Counted from the first letter of the stretch, positions 1-7,203 are shown. The stretch is DNA of 10,033 nt from Pyrinomonadaceae bacterium (GCA_026786155.1 JAJAYR010000211.1:1-10033), one strand, 5' to 3'. Notes: generated from the sequence alone by a model not told the origin. Translations and numbers: made by a program.

Positions 1-170
1 AAATGGGAAACGCCTATGACGCCAATGCCGACCGACCCCGCCCCACCGCCGCTTACCCCCGCGCTCAAGGTTTGGGCGACTATTACGACAACGCGCAGCA
101 AGCGTTCAAAAAATATCAGGCGACTCCATTTGACCCGCGCGAAAAACCGAACACGACGGCGATCAAATAA
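1..170 (+). CDS. C-terminal end of an unidentified protein (partial)
   Basis: An open frame enters from the left edge and ends at a TAA at 168-170, giving 55 visible residues. They are rich in Asp, Tyr, Pro, Ala and Gln, for example GLGDYYDNAQQAFKKYQ, and the tail is hydrophilic with no membrane segment. I do not recognise the family. The first visible codon is ATG at position 3. With no upstream sequence this could be a true start of a tiny gene, but an internal Met of a longer protein is more likely, because the frame is open to the edge and a strong terminator follows the stop closely. The neighbouring receptor gene converges on it, so nothing suggests a shared operon. Confidence 0.6.
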   Translation, partial: MGNAYDANADRPRPTAAYPRAQGLGDYYDNAQQAFKKYQATPFDPREKPNTTAIK

Positions 171-191
171 GGGATGAAGGCTGAAGAATGA

Positions 192-223
192 AAAAAGGCG
201 AGTCTAAATTGACTCGCCTTTTT
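192..223. terminator. Bidirectional Rho-independent terminator
   Basis: A perfect 13-bp inverted repeat (aaaaaggcgagtc / gactcgccttttt) flanks a 6-base loop, taaatt. The GC-rich core is bordered by an A-run on the left and a T-run on the right, so the transcript of either strand ends in a U-tract. It lies 22 bases after the stop of the plus-strand partial gene and 21 bases after the stop of the convergent receptor gene, where one shared terminator is expected. Confidence 0.88.
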
Positions 224-243
224 GTTTGTAGTTTGTAATGAAT

Positions 244-3200
244 TTAAAAATTCAATCGCAAAGCAAACTGAATCTGCCGATTCGTGCCGAGTCCGACGGT
301 TCTGCCAACCGTGCTGTTGATTACTCCGAACTGTCCGACGTTCGTTGCGGTGAACGCTTGTCCGGGCTGTAATTGAGTGCTTGTCGTGCCGACGATGTTC
401 GGCAGCGTCGCGGGCGGATTGGCGAAATTCGCCCGGTTGAACAAATTGTAAATCTCCGACCGAAACTCGACGTTCGTCGTTTCCGTAATGCGGAAACGCT
501 TTTGCATCGTTAAATCGAATTGGTGAAACGTCGGACCTTTCAAGAAGTTGCGCGGCAGATTACCGTAAGTTCCCGGTAAAGGAATCGCAAACGCCGCCGG
601 ATTCAGATAACGCAGGTTGCTGCCTTCGATCTTCAAAAACGGGTCAACCCCCGCGACTAAATCAGGTCGGCGCGTGTTGCGCGAAGCGTTTCCGCCGGGC
701 GTGTTAATGACTGCGACACAACCGGCGGGCAGTGCGCCGCTCGGCAGAGAAATTACCTGATTGTTGGCACAGACCGCCACTAAATCCGGGCGCGTAATGA
801 AAACATTGATCGGGGTTCCCGCACGTCCGTTATAAACGCCGCCGACTTGAAAACCGCCCAAAAGTGCGTCGGCAACGCCGTTGAGTTCATAACGCCGACC
901 TTTGCCGAACGGCAGTTCGTAAAGCGCGGTAATGTTTCCGCTGTGGCGAATGTCGAAGGTGTTGTTGCCGAAATCGCCCGCGAAATCAAACGGATTCTGA
1001 ACGGTGTTGGCATCGTTCGAGCCTTGCGTGTTGCCGAATGATTTGGCGAATTGATACTGCGCGTTCAAGGTCAAGCCCTGCGTAAAGCGTCGGTTGAGTT
1101 GAATCTGCAAACCGTTATAACGGTCGCGTCCGCCGCTGGTTTTATAATCAACTTCGCCGAACGGTGTCAAAAGTCCGGTCGGGTCGCTGACGATAGTTCC
1201 GGTCGCTGTGTCGAGCCGTCTGCCGAGAACGTCGAATTGGCGAACCGTTACGACGCGGCTGACTTGAGCAACTGTACCGGTGGTCGGACCCGCGCCCGTG
1301 CAGACTCCGTTGGTGAGAGCCACGTTACAAACATTGATCACACCGAAACCGCTCGGAAGCGGCACGTTCGCGCCGATTAAAGTTTGTCCCGGCAAAATCG
1401 TGTTCGTCACGCTGCGAACGAACAAATTGCGTCCCTGACTCCCGACATAGCCGACGGTCAAAACCGTGCTGCCGGGAAGCTGCTGTTGAACCGAGAAGCC
1501 GTATTGCAGAACGCGCTCCGGGACTCGATAGCCGTTTGTGTCATATGCGCGGGGCGTAAAACGCGATTGGACAACGCCCGTGTTGGCAACCGTCTGTCCG
1601 GTCGTCGGGCTGAAACCGCCCGCAATCGTCTGTGTGCTGCGGAAAACATTGCTTTCAATCGGCTGAATCAAATCTTCATATTGTCCGGGACCGTGAAACA
1701 GACCGCCGCCGCCGCGAAAGACGGTTTTGCCGCCGAGAAACTTCGGAGACCAGGTTAAACCGAGTCGCGGTCCGAAGTTTTTCTTGCTTGATTGATAAAA
1801 ACCGCTGTCGCTCGGCAAAAGTTTGCCGCTCGCCGCATCGAGAATAACCGCCCGTCCGTTTTTTTCTTTATTGACCGAATAAAACTCATAACGCAAGCCG
1901 TAATTCAAAACGATGTTCGGTCGAACGCGCCATTCGTCCTGCCCGTAACCGATAACGTAATACTGCTGTCCGGTGCTTAAACCGCCGCTCGGACGGGAAA
2001 AAGTGGTGATCGGGTCAGTAGCGATGCGGAAATCGCCGGGCGCGGATAAATCGCCGATGAACGCCGCCGTTACATTCTGATTCAGAACGAAGTCGCGGAC
2101 GCTGCCGAACGAATAAACCGTCCCGCCAAGTTGGTCGAAACTGACCTTAATGTCGCGGTATTCACCGCCGAATTTCATACTGTGATTGCCGCGCGTAACC
2201 GAAAGATTATCAATAAACGACAGCGAACGCGGACGAATCGGTTGGGCGCGCCCGTTTCCGGCGGACGATTGACGGGTCAAACCTCCGGGTTCGGTAAAGC
2301 CGGTCGGTGCGCCGCCATTGACACCGGGACTGACGATATTGCCGGTCAAACGCAGCGAATTTCTCGCTAAATCAAAACCGCTCAAACCGGGGATGTCCGG
2401 CACGACCGTTCCCAAATCGGTCGGAGCGCGGTTGACACCGAATTTCGATTCGTTGATGATGTTCGTGCCGTAAACCTGCGTCAGCGAAGTAACGAAATTG
2501 TCGGGCGTTTGTTTGGCGGCGATAAATCGTCCGCTCGCGCCATCGGGCGAAAGCAGATTGCCCGTGCTGCGCTGGTAACGGGCGTAAAGGTTAAAGCGGT
2601 CGTTGAATTTATAATCAATACGTCCGCTGTAAGCGTTTTCGTCGAGTTTCGCCGTGCGGTTTGCCCGAATCAACTGCGCGGAATTACTTAAGCCGCCGGC
2701 AGCAAATGTGTCGCCGTTGCCGATGGGAAAAGTGTTGATAATGCTGGTGGCGCGTAAGGTTGCGATACGCTGTAAGGTAAGCTGATCTGCCGTCAACGGT
2801 TGTCCGGGAACAGGCGGAGTCGAATTGATGGCAGTCAAACCGAGCGCAACTCTCGCGGCATTCCCTCGTGGGTCGCCGCTTCCGGGAACGCCCGGAAGTT
2901 CCCCGGTGTAAAAATTAACGAAATCGCGGACGAAGTTCGACGGCGTTGATTCGATCACGTTAAATCCGGCGCGTTGGCGCAGTCCTTCGTAACTGCCGAA
3001 AAAGAAAAGTTTGTTCTTGATAATCGGACCGCCCAACGAGCCGCCGAATTGATTCAAACGAAGCGGCGATTTATCCGCGCCGTCAAAAAAGTTTCGTGCG
3101 TCGAGCGCGTCGTTGCGAACGTAATAAAAAAGCGACCCGCGAAATGCGTTGCCGCCCGATTTGCCGATGACGTTGATTTGTCCGCCGGTTCCCGTGCCGT

Positions 3201-3909
3201 ATTCCGCCGGATAATTCGACGAATCAACGCGAAATTCCTGAATGTTTTCAATTGAAGTTTGCAGACGAAACTGCGAACCCTGCACGGTAACGTAACCGGG
3301 CGAAGCATCGAAAATCGCGGTTGATTCAATGCCGTCGAGCTTCGTTTGATTCTGCTGATTGGAACGCCCGTTAAAGCGCAGTTCATTAAAATTTCCCGTG
3401 CCGACGTTGGTCGCGCCCGGCGCGTTTAAGTAAAGCTGCGAATAATTGCGCCCGTTGACCGGCAATTCCTGCACTTCTCTGGCGGTGATGTTCACGCCGA
3501 GCCGGTTGGAACTCTGGTCAATCGAAGCCGGTTCGATTTCGCTCGAAGTGATGTCAACGACCGCCGAAACTTCGCCGGTTTCGAGATTGACGTTCACTTC
3601 GCGCGTCTGTCCCGCGCCGAGCGCGAGGTCGGTAATCTGCGACGACTTAAATCCTTCTTGCGTGATAGTGATTTTATAGTTGCCCGGACTTAATTGCTGA
3701 ACGGTGTAGAAACCTTCGTCGCTGCTGGTCGCCGTTCGCTCTGCTCCGGTTTCGACGGAAACGACTTTGACAGTCGCGCCCGGAATCGCTGCGCCGGTCG
3801 GGTCGCTGACGATGCCGCTCAAACTTCCCGCCGTTTGCGCGAAAACATTTTGAGCGAATAAAAAACTCAAAACTAAAGTTAAAATTTTTAGACTAAACTT
3901 TGATTGCAT
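244..3909 (-). CDS. TonB-dependent receptor-like outer-membrane protein with CarboxypepD-reg domain
   Basis: A 1221-residue protein. Residues 1-24 form a signal peptide (hydrophobic LKILTLVLSFLFA, then NVFA before Q25). Residues 27-112 are a carboxypeptidase-regulatory-like beta-sandwich (GSLSGIVSDPTGAAIPGA...GFYTVQQLSPGNYKI). A plug-like region follows, with NGRNYSQL, KLDGIES and GGQINVIGKSGGNAF, then a long barrel with many aromatic/Gly beta strands ending in the outer-membrane-type terminus LRLNF. This architecture is typical of the large Oar-like receptors that occur in many copies in Acidobacteriota. They are thought to import large substrates such as glycans or peptides, or to act in adhesion; the ligand cannot be told from sequence. 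I see no clear TonB box. An open frame extends upstream to an ATG at 3972, but the start at 3909 is preferred because AGGAG lies 6 bases before it and the signal peptide begins there. No SusD-like partner gene is visible. An insertion sequence lies 216 bp upstream. Confidence 0.93.
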   Translation of the reverse strand: MQSKFSLKILTLVLSFLFAQNVFAQTAGSLSGIVSDPTGAAIPGATVKVVSVETGAERTATSSDEGFYTVQQLSPGNYKITITQEGFKSSQITDLALGAGQTREVNVNLETGEVSAVVDITSSEIEPASIDQSSNRLGVNITAREVQELPVNGRNYSQLYLNAPGATNVGTGNFNELRFNGRSNQQNQTKLDGIESTAIFDASPGYVTVQGSQFRLQTSIENIQEFRVDSSNYPAEYGTGTGGQINVIGKSGGNAFRGSLFYYVRNDALDARNFFDGADKSPLRLNQFGGSLGGPIIKNKLFFFGSYEGLRQRAGFNVIESTPSNFVRDFVNFYTGELPGVPGSGDPRGNAARVALGLTAINSTPPVPGQPLTADQLTLQRIATLRATSIINTFPIGNGDTFAAGGLSNSAQLIRANRTAKLDENAYSGRIDYKFNDRFNLYARYQRSTGNLLSPDGASGRFIAAKQTPDNFVTSLTQVYGTNIINESKFGVNRAPTDLGTVVPDIPGLSGFDLARNSLRLTGNIVSPGVNGGAPTGFTEPGGLTRQSSAGNGRAQPIRPRSLSFIDNLSVTRGNHSMKFGGEYRDIKVSFDQLGGTVYSFGSVRDFVLNQNVTAAFIGDLSAPGDFRIATDPITTFSRPSGGLSTGQQYYVIGYGQDEWRVRPNIVLNYGLRYEFYSVNKEKNGRAVILDAASGKLLPSDSGFYQSSKKNFGPRLGLTWSPKFLGGKTVFRGGGGLFHGPGQYEDLIQPIESNVFRSTQTIAGGFSPTTGQTVANTGVVQSRFTPRAYDTNGYRVPERVLQYGFSVQQQLPGSTVLTVGYVGSQGRNLFVRSVTNTILPGQTLIGANVPLPSGFGVINVCNVALTNGVCTGAGPTTGTVAQVSRVVTVRQFDVLGRRLDTATGTIVSDPTGLLTPFGEVDYKTSGGRDRYNGLQIQLNRRFTQGLTLNAQYQFAKSFGNTQGSNDANTVQNPFDFAGDFGNNTFDIRHSGNITALYELPFGKGRRYELNGVADALLGGFQVGGVYNGRAGTPINVFITRPDLVAVCANNQVISLPSGALPAGCVAVINTPGGNASRNTRRPDLVAGVDPFLKIEGSNLRYLNPAAFAIPLPGTYGNLPRNFLKGPTFHQFDLTMQKRFRITETTNVEFRSEIYNLFNRANFANPPATLPNIVGTTSTQLQPGQAFTATNVGQFGVINSTVGRTVGLGTNRQIQFALRLNF

Positions 3910-3915
3910 AATCAT

Positions 3916-3920
3916 CTCCT
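3916..3920 (-). promoter_or_regulatory. Ribosome binding site of the receptor gene
   Basis: Read on the minus strand, AGGAG lies 6 bases before the ATG at 3907-3909. Another in-frame ATG at 3913-3915 directly abuts the AGGAG and is too close to be used. The site therefore selects 3909 as the start and rejects the upstream ATG at 3972. Confidence 0.8.
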
Positions 3921-4120
3921 GATAATTTTTTGCCTGAAAAATAAATAATTTTGATAGACTAATGCCTGCCAAAACGGTTTATTCTTTCTTCTCTGAAATT
4001 TTTTACTGCCGAAAGTCGCCGTCGTCTTCCGCGAAAATAGAAATTGTTTGATTGATGTTTCAAACTAGAAGCCTAAAGCCGACGGATTAAGTAATTGTGA
4101 AGTCCATGTTAAATAAATGT

Positions 4121-4125
4121 TAATA
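4121..4125. repeat. Target-site duplication, left copy (TAATA)
   Basis: TAATA directly abuts the outer end of the left terminal inverted repeat. The same five bases follow the right end at 5241-5245. Five bases is a plausible duplication length for IS4-superfamily elements. Confidence 0.85.
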
Positions 4126-4140
4126 ACTCACCTTACGCAG
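4126..4140 (+). repeat. Left terminal inverted repeat of the insertion sequence
   Basis: ACTCACCTTACGCAG is the exact reverse complement of 5226-5240. The match appears to extend two bases outward only because the target duplication starts and ends with TA. The transposase stop codon lies inside this repeat (TAA, minus strand, 4133-4135). Confidence 0.92.
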
Positions 4141-5197
4141 AGAGGTGAACTTGATTTAAGTTTTTGAGAGTTTGAAAAGTTGCTAATAATGCCTTGAGAT
4201 AAAGTTTCGATTTCAAAGCAAAATGATTCTGCTTGGTCTTGATTTTCAATCTCTCCAGTTTAATGTAACCGCACAGAGCGGCGAAAAAATGATTGGTTTG
4301 CGTTGTCGGTGTCTGCGTCGGCGACTTTTCCAAACTGACATTTTGTTTTAACGATTTGTGATATTCTTCGACTCGCCACCGTTTTTGGTAGTTCGTGGTG
4401 ATGTCATCAGTTGACAATTTTGTATCACTAGAAATCAAATACTGAACTGCTGTCTTTCCGTTTTCGTTTATGAAAACCTGTTTGATTAAAAGCACTGGCG
4501 TTGCCAATCCTTCCAGATAAATCAAACTCGGGGAGTTCGTTTCAATTTCCAAGTTTTCCAATTTGTGCCAGCGTCCTTGAAGTTTATCTGTCTTTGAGAG
4601 CGCAATTTTCCGGTTCGACTTCAACGGACAGATGAAATGTTTTCGGTTTTTGAGAATAAATCGCATATTCTCCACGCTGGAAAACCAAACATCAAATAAC
4701 ACAAAGCGAAACTTGATTTTGTTTTTGACAGCATATCCGATTTGGCTTCGCGCCAATTCGTTCTTTGAAATTGGACTCCGACGTTTTTGCTTGCCATCTT
4801 TCGGGTCAATATATTGTTCAGTCTTACTGATTAGTTCAAACCCAAGGGGCAAGGAAATCGAAGCCACTTGATATAAACAACTCAAAAAGTTGATGCCTTT
4901 GACATTTGTTCCTTTGGAATGGTCAAAATGCCAACAAATGATGTCATTTTCATCTGTGTAAGGCTTCTCTTCAATTGAATCGTCAATTATCAAACAGCCG
5001 TCTTGAGTTTCAATGTCACGAATCAATGGTTTGACAAAATGCCACAAGTCTTGGCTCGTTTTCAACTGAGCTGAGAGAAATCGCGTGATTTTATCGTGCG
5101 AAATCTCGCCGTCAAGTAGATTGCTCAAACCTGTCGCAGTTGTTAATCCAAATGATGCTATCAAATAATCCGAGTAGATTTCTGCTATGTCGTCCAT
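4133..5197 (-). CDS. DDE transposase, IS4/IS701-type
   Basis: A 354-residue transposase, close to the usual length for IS4-superfamily enzymes with 1.1-kb elements. The RNase-H-fold catalytic residues can be placed: the first Asp in LIIDDSIEEKPY (D72 or D73), the second Asp in FVLFDVWFSS (D169), and the Glu in YQKRWRVEEYHKSLK (E277). The last segment fits the IS4 signature Y-2-R-3-E-6-K exactly (Y270, R273, E277, K284). A stretch with no similarity to the active site (about 186-265) lies between the second Asp and the Glu, consistent with a beta-strand insertion. No frameshift is needed. The start at 5197 is the only good ATG, with AGGAG at 5210-5214, a rather long 12 bases upstream. The last residues and the stop codon are encoded by the left inverted repeat. 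The enzyme should cut at the 15-bp ends and move the element by cut-and-paste. Confidence 0.95.
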   Translation of the reverse strand: MDDIAEIYSDYLIASFGLTTATGLSNLLDGEISHDKITRFLSAQLKTSQDLWHFVKPLIRDIETQDGCLIIDDSIEEKPYTDENDIICWHFDHSKGTNVKGINFLSCLYQVASISLPLGFELISKTEQYIDPKDGKQKRRSPISKNELARSQIGYAVKNKIKFRFVLFDVWFSSVENMRFILKNRKHFICPLKSNRKIALSKTDKLQGRWHKLENLEIETNSPSLIYLEGLATPVLLIKQVFINENGKTAVQYLISSDTKLSTDDITTNYQKRWRVEEYHKSLKQNVSLEKSPTQTPTTQTNHFFAALCGYIKLERLKIKTKQNHFALKSKLYLKALLATFQTLKNLNQVHLSA

Positions 5198-5225
5198 GCA
5201 AAAATCTTACTCCTTTTTCAATTAC

Positions 5226-5240
5226 CTGCGTAAGGTGAGT
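5226..5240 (-). repeat. Right terminal inverted repeat of the insertion sequence
   Basis: CTGCGTAAGGTGAGT pairs perfectly with 4126-4140. It lies 28 bases upstream of the transposase start, so the transposase promoter must overlap or adjoin this end, or lie just outside the element. Confidence 0.92.
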
Positions 5241-5245
5241 TAATA
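5241..5245. repeat. Target-site duplication, right copy (TAATA)
   Basis: TAATA directly follows the right inverted repeat and matches 4121-4125. Removing the element and one copy rejoins an AT-rich intergenic region of about 327 bp between the receptor gene and the membrane-protease gene. Confidence 0.85.
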
Positions 5246-5304
5246 AATTGAAAGTCGTAGCCGGTGAGATGCAAATAACCTTTAACTTTTAGCGAACAAT
5301 AGCG

Positions 5305-5344
5305 TAAAATAAAACGTAATTGATTTGAGTATTTTGAAAAGGAG
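5305..5344 (+). promoter_or_regulatory. Possible -10 box and ribosome binding site of the M50-like gene
   Basis: TAAAAT at 5305-5310 is a reasonable -10 hexamer, but I see no convincing -35 hexamer before it. AAGGAG at 5339-5344 is a strong Shine-Dalgarno match, 12 bases before the ATG at 5357, slightly farther than usual. Both lie to the right of the insertion sequence, so the core expression signals of this gene seem to have survived the insertion, although any farther upstream regulation has been displaced by 1.1 kb. Confidence 0.4.
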
Positions 5345-5356
5345 TTTTCCAAAAAT

Positions 5357-6151
5357 ATGAGATATAAAGTTGCCGAAGATTCACGACCGCAGATGACGCT
5401 TTTACTGCTGGCGACGGCGGTCAGCATCGGTTTGTGGCTCGTTTCCAAGTATGTTTTTCCGTCATTCAGTTACGCGGTTTATCCGCTGCAATTGTTTGCG
5501 ACATTTATTCACGAAGGAAGCCACGTTTTAGCGACCGTCTTGACGGGAAATACTGTTCAAAGTCTGACGGTTTCGCCTGACACGAGCGGCGTGGTCTGGT
5601 CAGAAAGTTCCGGTTGGTTTTCACAGCTTTTGATTTCGAGCGCGGGTTATCTCGGCACGACCGCCTTCGGGACGATGCTGCTGGTTTGGATGCGCTACAA
5701 TTATTCGTCGAGAAACGCGCTTTATTTCGCGTCCGGTTTTGTCGGCGTGATGACCGTCGTCTTCGGACTTTTGATGCCGGTTTGGAATGTTTTTTCGCTG
5801 CGTGTAACTTTCGGCAGCATCGTTTTTACGGTTTTGTCGGGCGCGGTTTTGTCCGCCGGACTTTTCGCTATCGCGCGTTACGCCAATCCGAAATGGCTGA
5901 ATTTCAGTCTGGCGTTTCTCGCCGTCCAATGTCTGCTCAACGCGCTGTTCAGTCTGGTTGATTTGTTTTTTATTTCGGCGACGACCGACGCGCATTCCGA
6001 CGCTTTGAATATGGCGAACGCGACCGGCATTCCCGCGATTGTCTGGGTTTTTGTCTGGATGGCGATTTCCGTTTTGATGATTTCCATCGGTCTGCGGCTC
6101 TACGCCGTCAGCCAGAAAAAGGCGAACCACGATTTACCGTTTACCGATTGA
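5357..6151 (+). CDS. M50B-like intramembrane metalloprotease (site-2-protease-like)
   Basis: A 264-residue polytopic membrane protein with about seven hydrophobic segments (roughly 14-34, 41-60, 88-112, 120-142, 150-172, 180-207, 226-250). The second carries HEGSH at 52-56, which fits the HExxH zinc motif, with H52 and H56 as ligands and E53 as catalytic base. A later DALNMANATGIP segment beginning near D215 resembles the conserved Asp region that supplies the third ligand in M50 enzymes. Length and layout fit the Peptidase_M50B-like group (PF13398) rather than the larger RseP/SpoIVFB proteins, and no PDZ domain is present. Such proteins cleave within membrane-embedded substrates or are simply conserved membrane proteins; the substrate here is unknown. 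It appears monocistronic, with a long hairpin terminator close after the stop. ATG 5357 follows an AAGGAG and is the only plausible start. Confidence 0.85.
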   Translation: MRYKVAEDSRPQMTLLLLATAVSIGLWLVSKYVFPSFSYAVYPLQLFATFIHEGSHVLATVLTGNTVQSLTVSPDTSGVVWSESSGWFSQLLISSAGYLGTTAFGTMLLVWMRYNYSSRNALYFASGFVGVMTVVFGLLMPVWNVFSLRVTFGSIVFTVLSGAVLSAGLFAIARYANPKWLNFSLAFLAVQCLLNALFSLVDLFFISATTDAHSDALNMANATGIPAIVWVFVWMAISVLMISIGLRLYAVSQKKANHDLPFTD

Positions 6152-6174
6152 ACGGTGAAAAAGTTTAAAAGTTA

Positions 6175-6225
6175 AAATGTAAAAAAGTCGGTCGTATGAA
6201 AATCACGGCTGACTTTTTTACATTT
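6175..6225 (+). terminator. Long hairpin terminator after the M50-like gene
   Basis: A perfect 15-bp inverted repeat (aaatgtaaaaaagtc / gacttttttacattt) is extended inward by six further pairs, two of them G-U in RNA, to a stem of about 21 bp with a 9-base loop at 6196-6204. The descending arm contains a T6 run. It starts 23 bases after the stop at 6151, which suits a terminator. The stem is longer and more AT-rich at its base than a classic Rho-independent terminator, so it may also protect the mRNA end. Confidence 0.75.
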
Positions 6226-6293
6226 CGGCTTCGCGCAAATGCACTTTTTTAGCGGAGTTTGGCGTTTTATGCCGACAGGAAACGATTCGGAAT

Positions 6294-6356
6294 AGATGAT
6301 AGCTGATAGATAGTAGATGACAGATAAAACCAAAAAAAATCTATCAGCTATCATCT
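6294..6356. repeat. Palindromic intergenic repeat with 18-bp perfect arms
   Basis: The left arm at 6294-6311 (agatgatagctgatagat) is the exact reverse complement of the right arm at 6339-6356, with a 27-base spacer. The left half is made of related 7-base units (gatgata, gctgata, gatagta, gatgaca), so the element looks like a folded short-period repeat. Shorter outer matches (cggaa at 6288-6292 with ttccg at 6372-6376) suggest an originally longer palindrome. It fills most of the gap between the terminator at 6225 and the next gene at 6433. There is no open frame in it and no mobile-element gene nearby. It could be a dispersed, non-autonomous repeat family; copy number elsewhere cannot be judged from this window. 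Confidence 0.8.
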
Positions 6357-6432
6357 TCCATCTTTCATCTGTTCCGAAGTAAAAAAACTCAAAAACAATT
6401 CAGTATAAAACCTCGAACTTTACCCTTTTTAT

Positions 6433-7203
6433 ATGTCGAAACTAACTTTATTATCGCTGTTTCTAACTTTCGGTTTGGTGGCGTCCGCGCAGGTCAAAAC
6501 AATTCCGCCGCCGCGAGTTGAAATTCCGTATTCCGAATCGCTGCAAGCCGTCGTCGTAACGACCGAAAACTGGTCGGCGGTTCGCGGCGCGGCACAGCTT
6601 TTCGAGCGCGAAAATACCAAATCGAATTGGCGCGTCGTCGGCAAAAGTTTTCCGGTCGTCGTCGGCAAAAACGGAATGGCGTGGAGCGACGGTTTGAACG
6701 AACTGCCGTCCGACACGGGCAGGCTTTTGATGAAGACCGAAGGCGACGGTAAATCCCCGGCGGGAATTTTCAGTTTGACTGCGGCGTTCGGGACAACCGA
6801 AAACGCCGGTAAATTCAAACTTCCTTACACCAAATTAGCCGCCTCGACCGAATGCGTTGACGACGTAAAATCTTTTCATTACAACCGTATCGTTGATAAA
6901 TATCAGGTCGGAATTTTCGACTGGAAATCGTCGGAAAAAATGCTTGAAATCGGGGAGCAATACGGTTTGGGCGTATTCGTCGAACATAACTTCGAGAAAC
7001 AAAAAGGCGCGGGTTCGTGCATTTTTCTGCACATTTGGAAAGACGCGAACACCGGCACGGCGGGCTGCACAGCGATGGAGAGAAAAAACATCGAAACCGT
7101 TCTGGCGCGACTCGACTCACAAAAAAATCCGGTTCTGATTCAACTTCCTAAAGACAGTTATCACCAATTTCAAACTAAATGGAAACTCCCGAAACGAACA
7201 TAA
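6433..7203 (+). CDS. Secreted L,D-transpeptidase-like (YkuD family) protein
   Basis: A 256-residue protein with a signal peptide (MSKLTLLSLFLTFGLVASA, cleavage before Q20). The mature part carries YkuD-fold landmarks: GDGKSPAGIFSLTAAFG at 104-120, the segment ECVDDVKSFHYNRIVD at 140-155, FVEHN at 182-186, and a catalytic region IFLHIWKDANTGTAGCTAM at 197-215, with H200 and nucleophile C212. The usual S-H-G-C is here T-A-G-C, a variant seen in the COG3786-like branch. Such enzymes act in the periplasm on peptidoglycan, forming 3-3 cross-links or attaching or trimming peptides. Which reaction applies here is not known. C141 and C196 could form a disulfide. I see no clear Shine-Dalgarno before ATG 6433; the leader is pyrimidine-rich (accctttttat). 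The next gene overlaps its 3' end by 25 bp. Confidence 0.88.
   Translation: MSKLTLLSLFLTFGLVASAQVKTIPPPRVEIPYSESLQAVVVTTENWSAVRGAAQLFERENTKSNWRVVGKSFPVVVGKNGMAWSDGLNELPSDTGRLLMKTEGDGKSPAGIFSLTAAFGTTENAGKFKLPYTKLAASTECVDDVKSFHYNRIVDKYQVGIFDWKSSEKMLEIGEQYGLGVFVEHNFEKQKGAGSCIFLHIWKDANTGTAGCTAMERKNIETVLARLDSQKNPVLIQLPKDSYHQFQTKWKLPKRT

Larger units (their letters stand above)
4126..5240 (-). mobile_element. Complete insertion sequence, IS4/IS701-type (ISAba11-like?)
   Basis: This 1115-bp element has perfect 15-bp terminal inverted repeats (4126-4140 and 5226-5240), a 5-bp direct duplication TAATA on both sides, and one intact transposase gene filling almost all of it. Its base composition is visibly more AT-rich than the neighbouring genes, and its protein is rich in Lys, Asn and Ile, which suggests recent arrival from a lower-GC host. 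Intact ends, target duplication and open frame all point to a recent and possibly still mobile copy. By size, end length and duplication length it resembles the ISAba11 group often placed near IS701. That assignment is from memory of the family and needs an ISfinder comparison. It inserted between two divergent genes and interrupts no visible coding sequence. Confidence 0.93.

Noticed and set aside
847..3679. Many plus-strand open frames of 60-124 codons opposite the receptor gene
   Set aside because: They lie antisense to a well-supported 1221-codon gene and encode Arg/Ala-rich sequences with no family features or ribosome binding sites. They are shadows of its codon use.
3910..3972. Upstream start of the receptor at 3972, adding 21 residues
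   Set aside because: The added stretch precedes an obvious signal peptide, and the AGGAG sits just before the ATG at 3909.
4126..5240. Gene interruption by the insertion sequence
   Set aside because: Joining the flanks at TAATA gives AT-rich intergenic DNA with no continuous reading frame, so no coding sequence appears broken.
5218..5448. 76-codon minus-strand frame crossing the right end of the insertion sequence
   Set aside because: It spans the element/host junction and overlaps the start of the M50-like gene. It is a chance product of the insertion.
5621..6130. 169-codon minus-strand frame opposite the M50-like gene
   Set aside because: Its product is low-complexity and rich in Arg, Gln and Asn with no recognisable fold, while the plus-strand frame encodes a coherent membrane protein.
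6815..7138. Small frames overlapping the L,D-transpeptidase gene on both strands
   Set aside because: They fall wholly inside a gene with clear catalytic motifs and show no independent signals.
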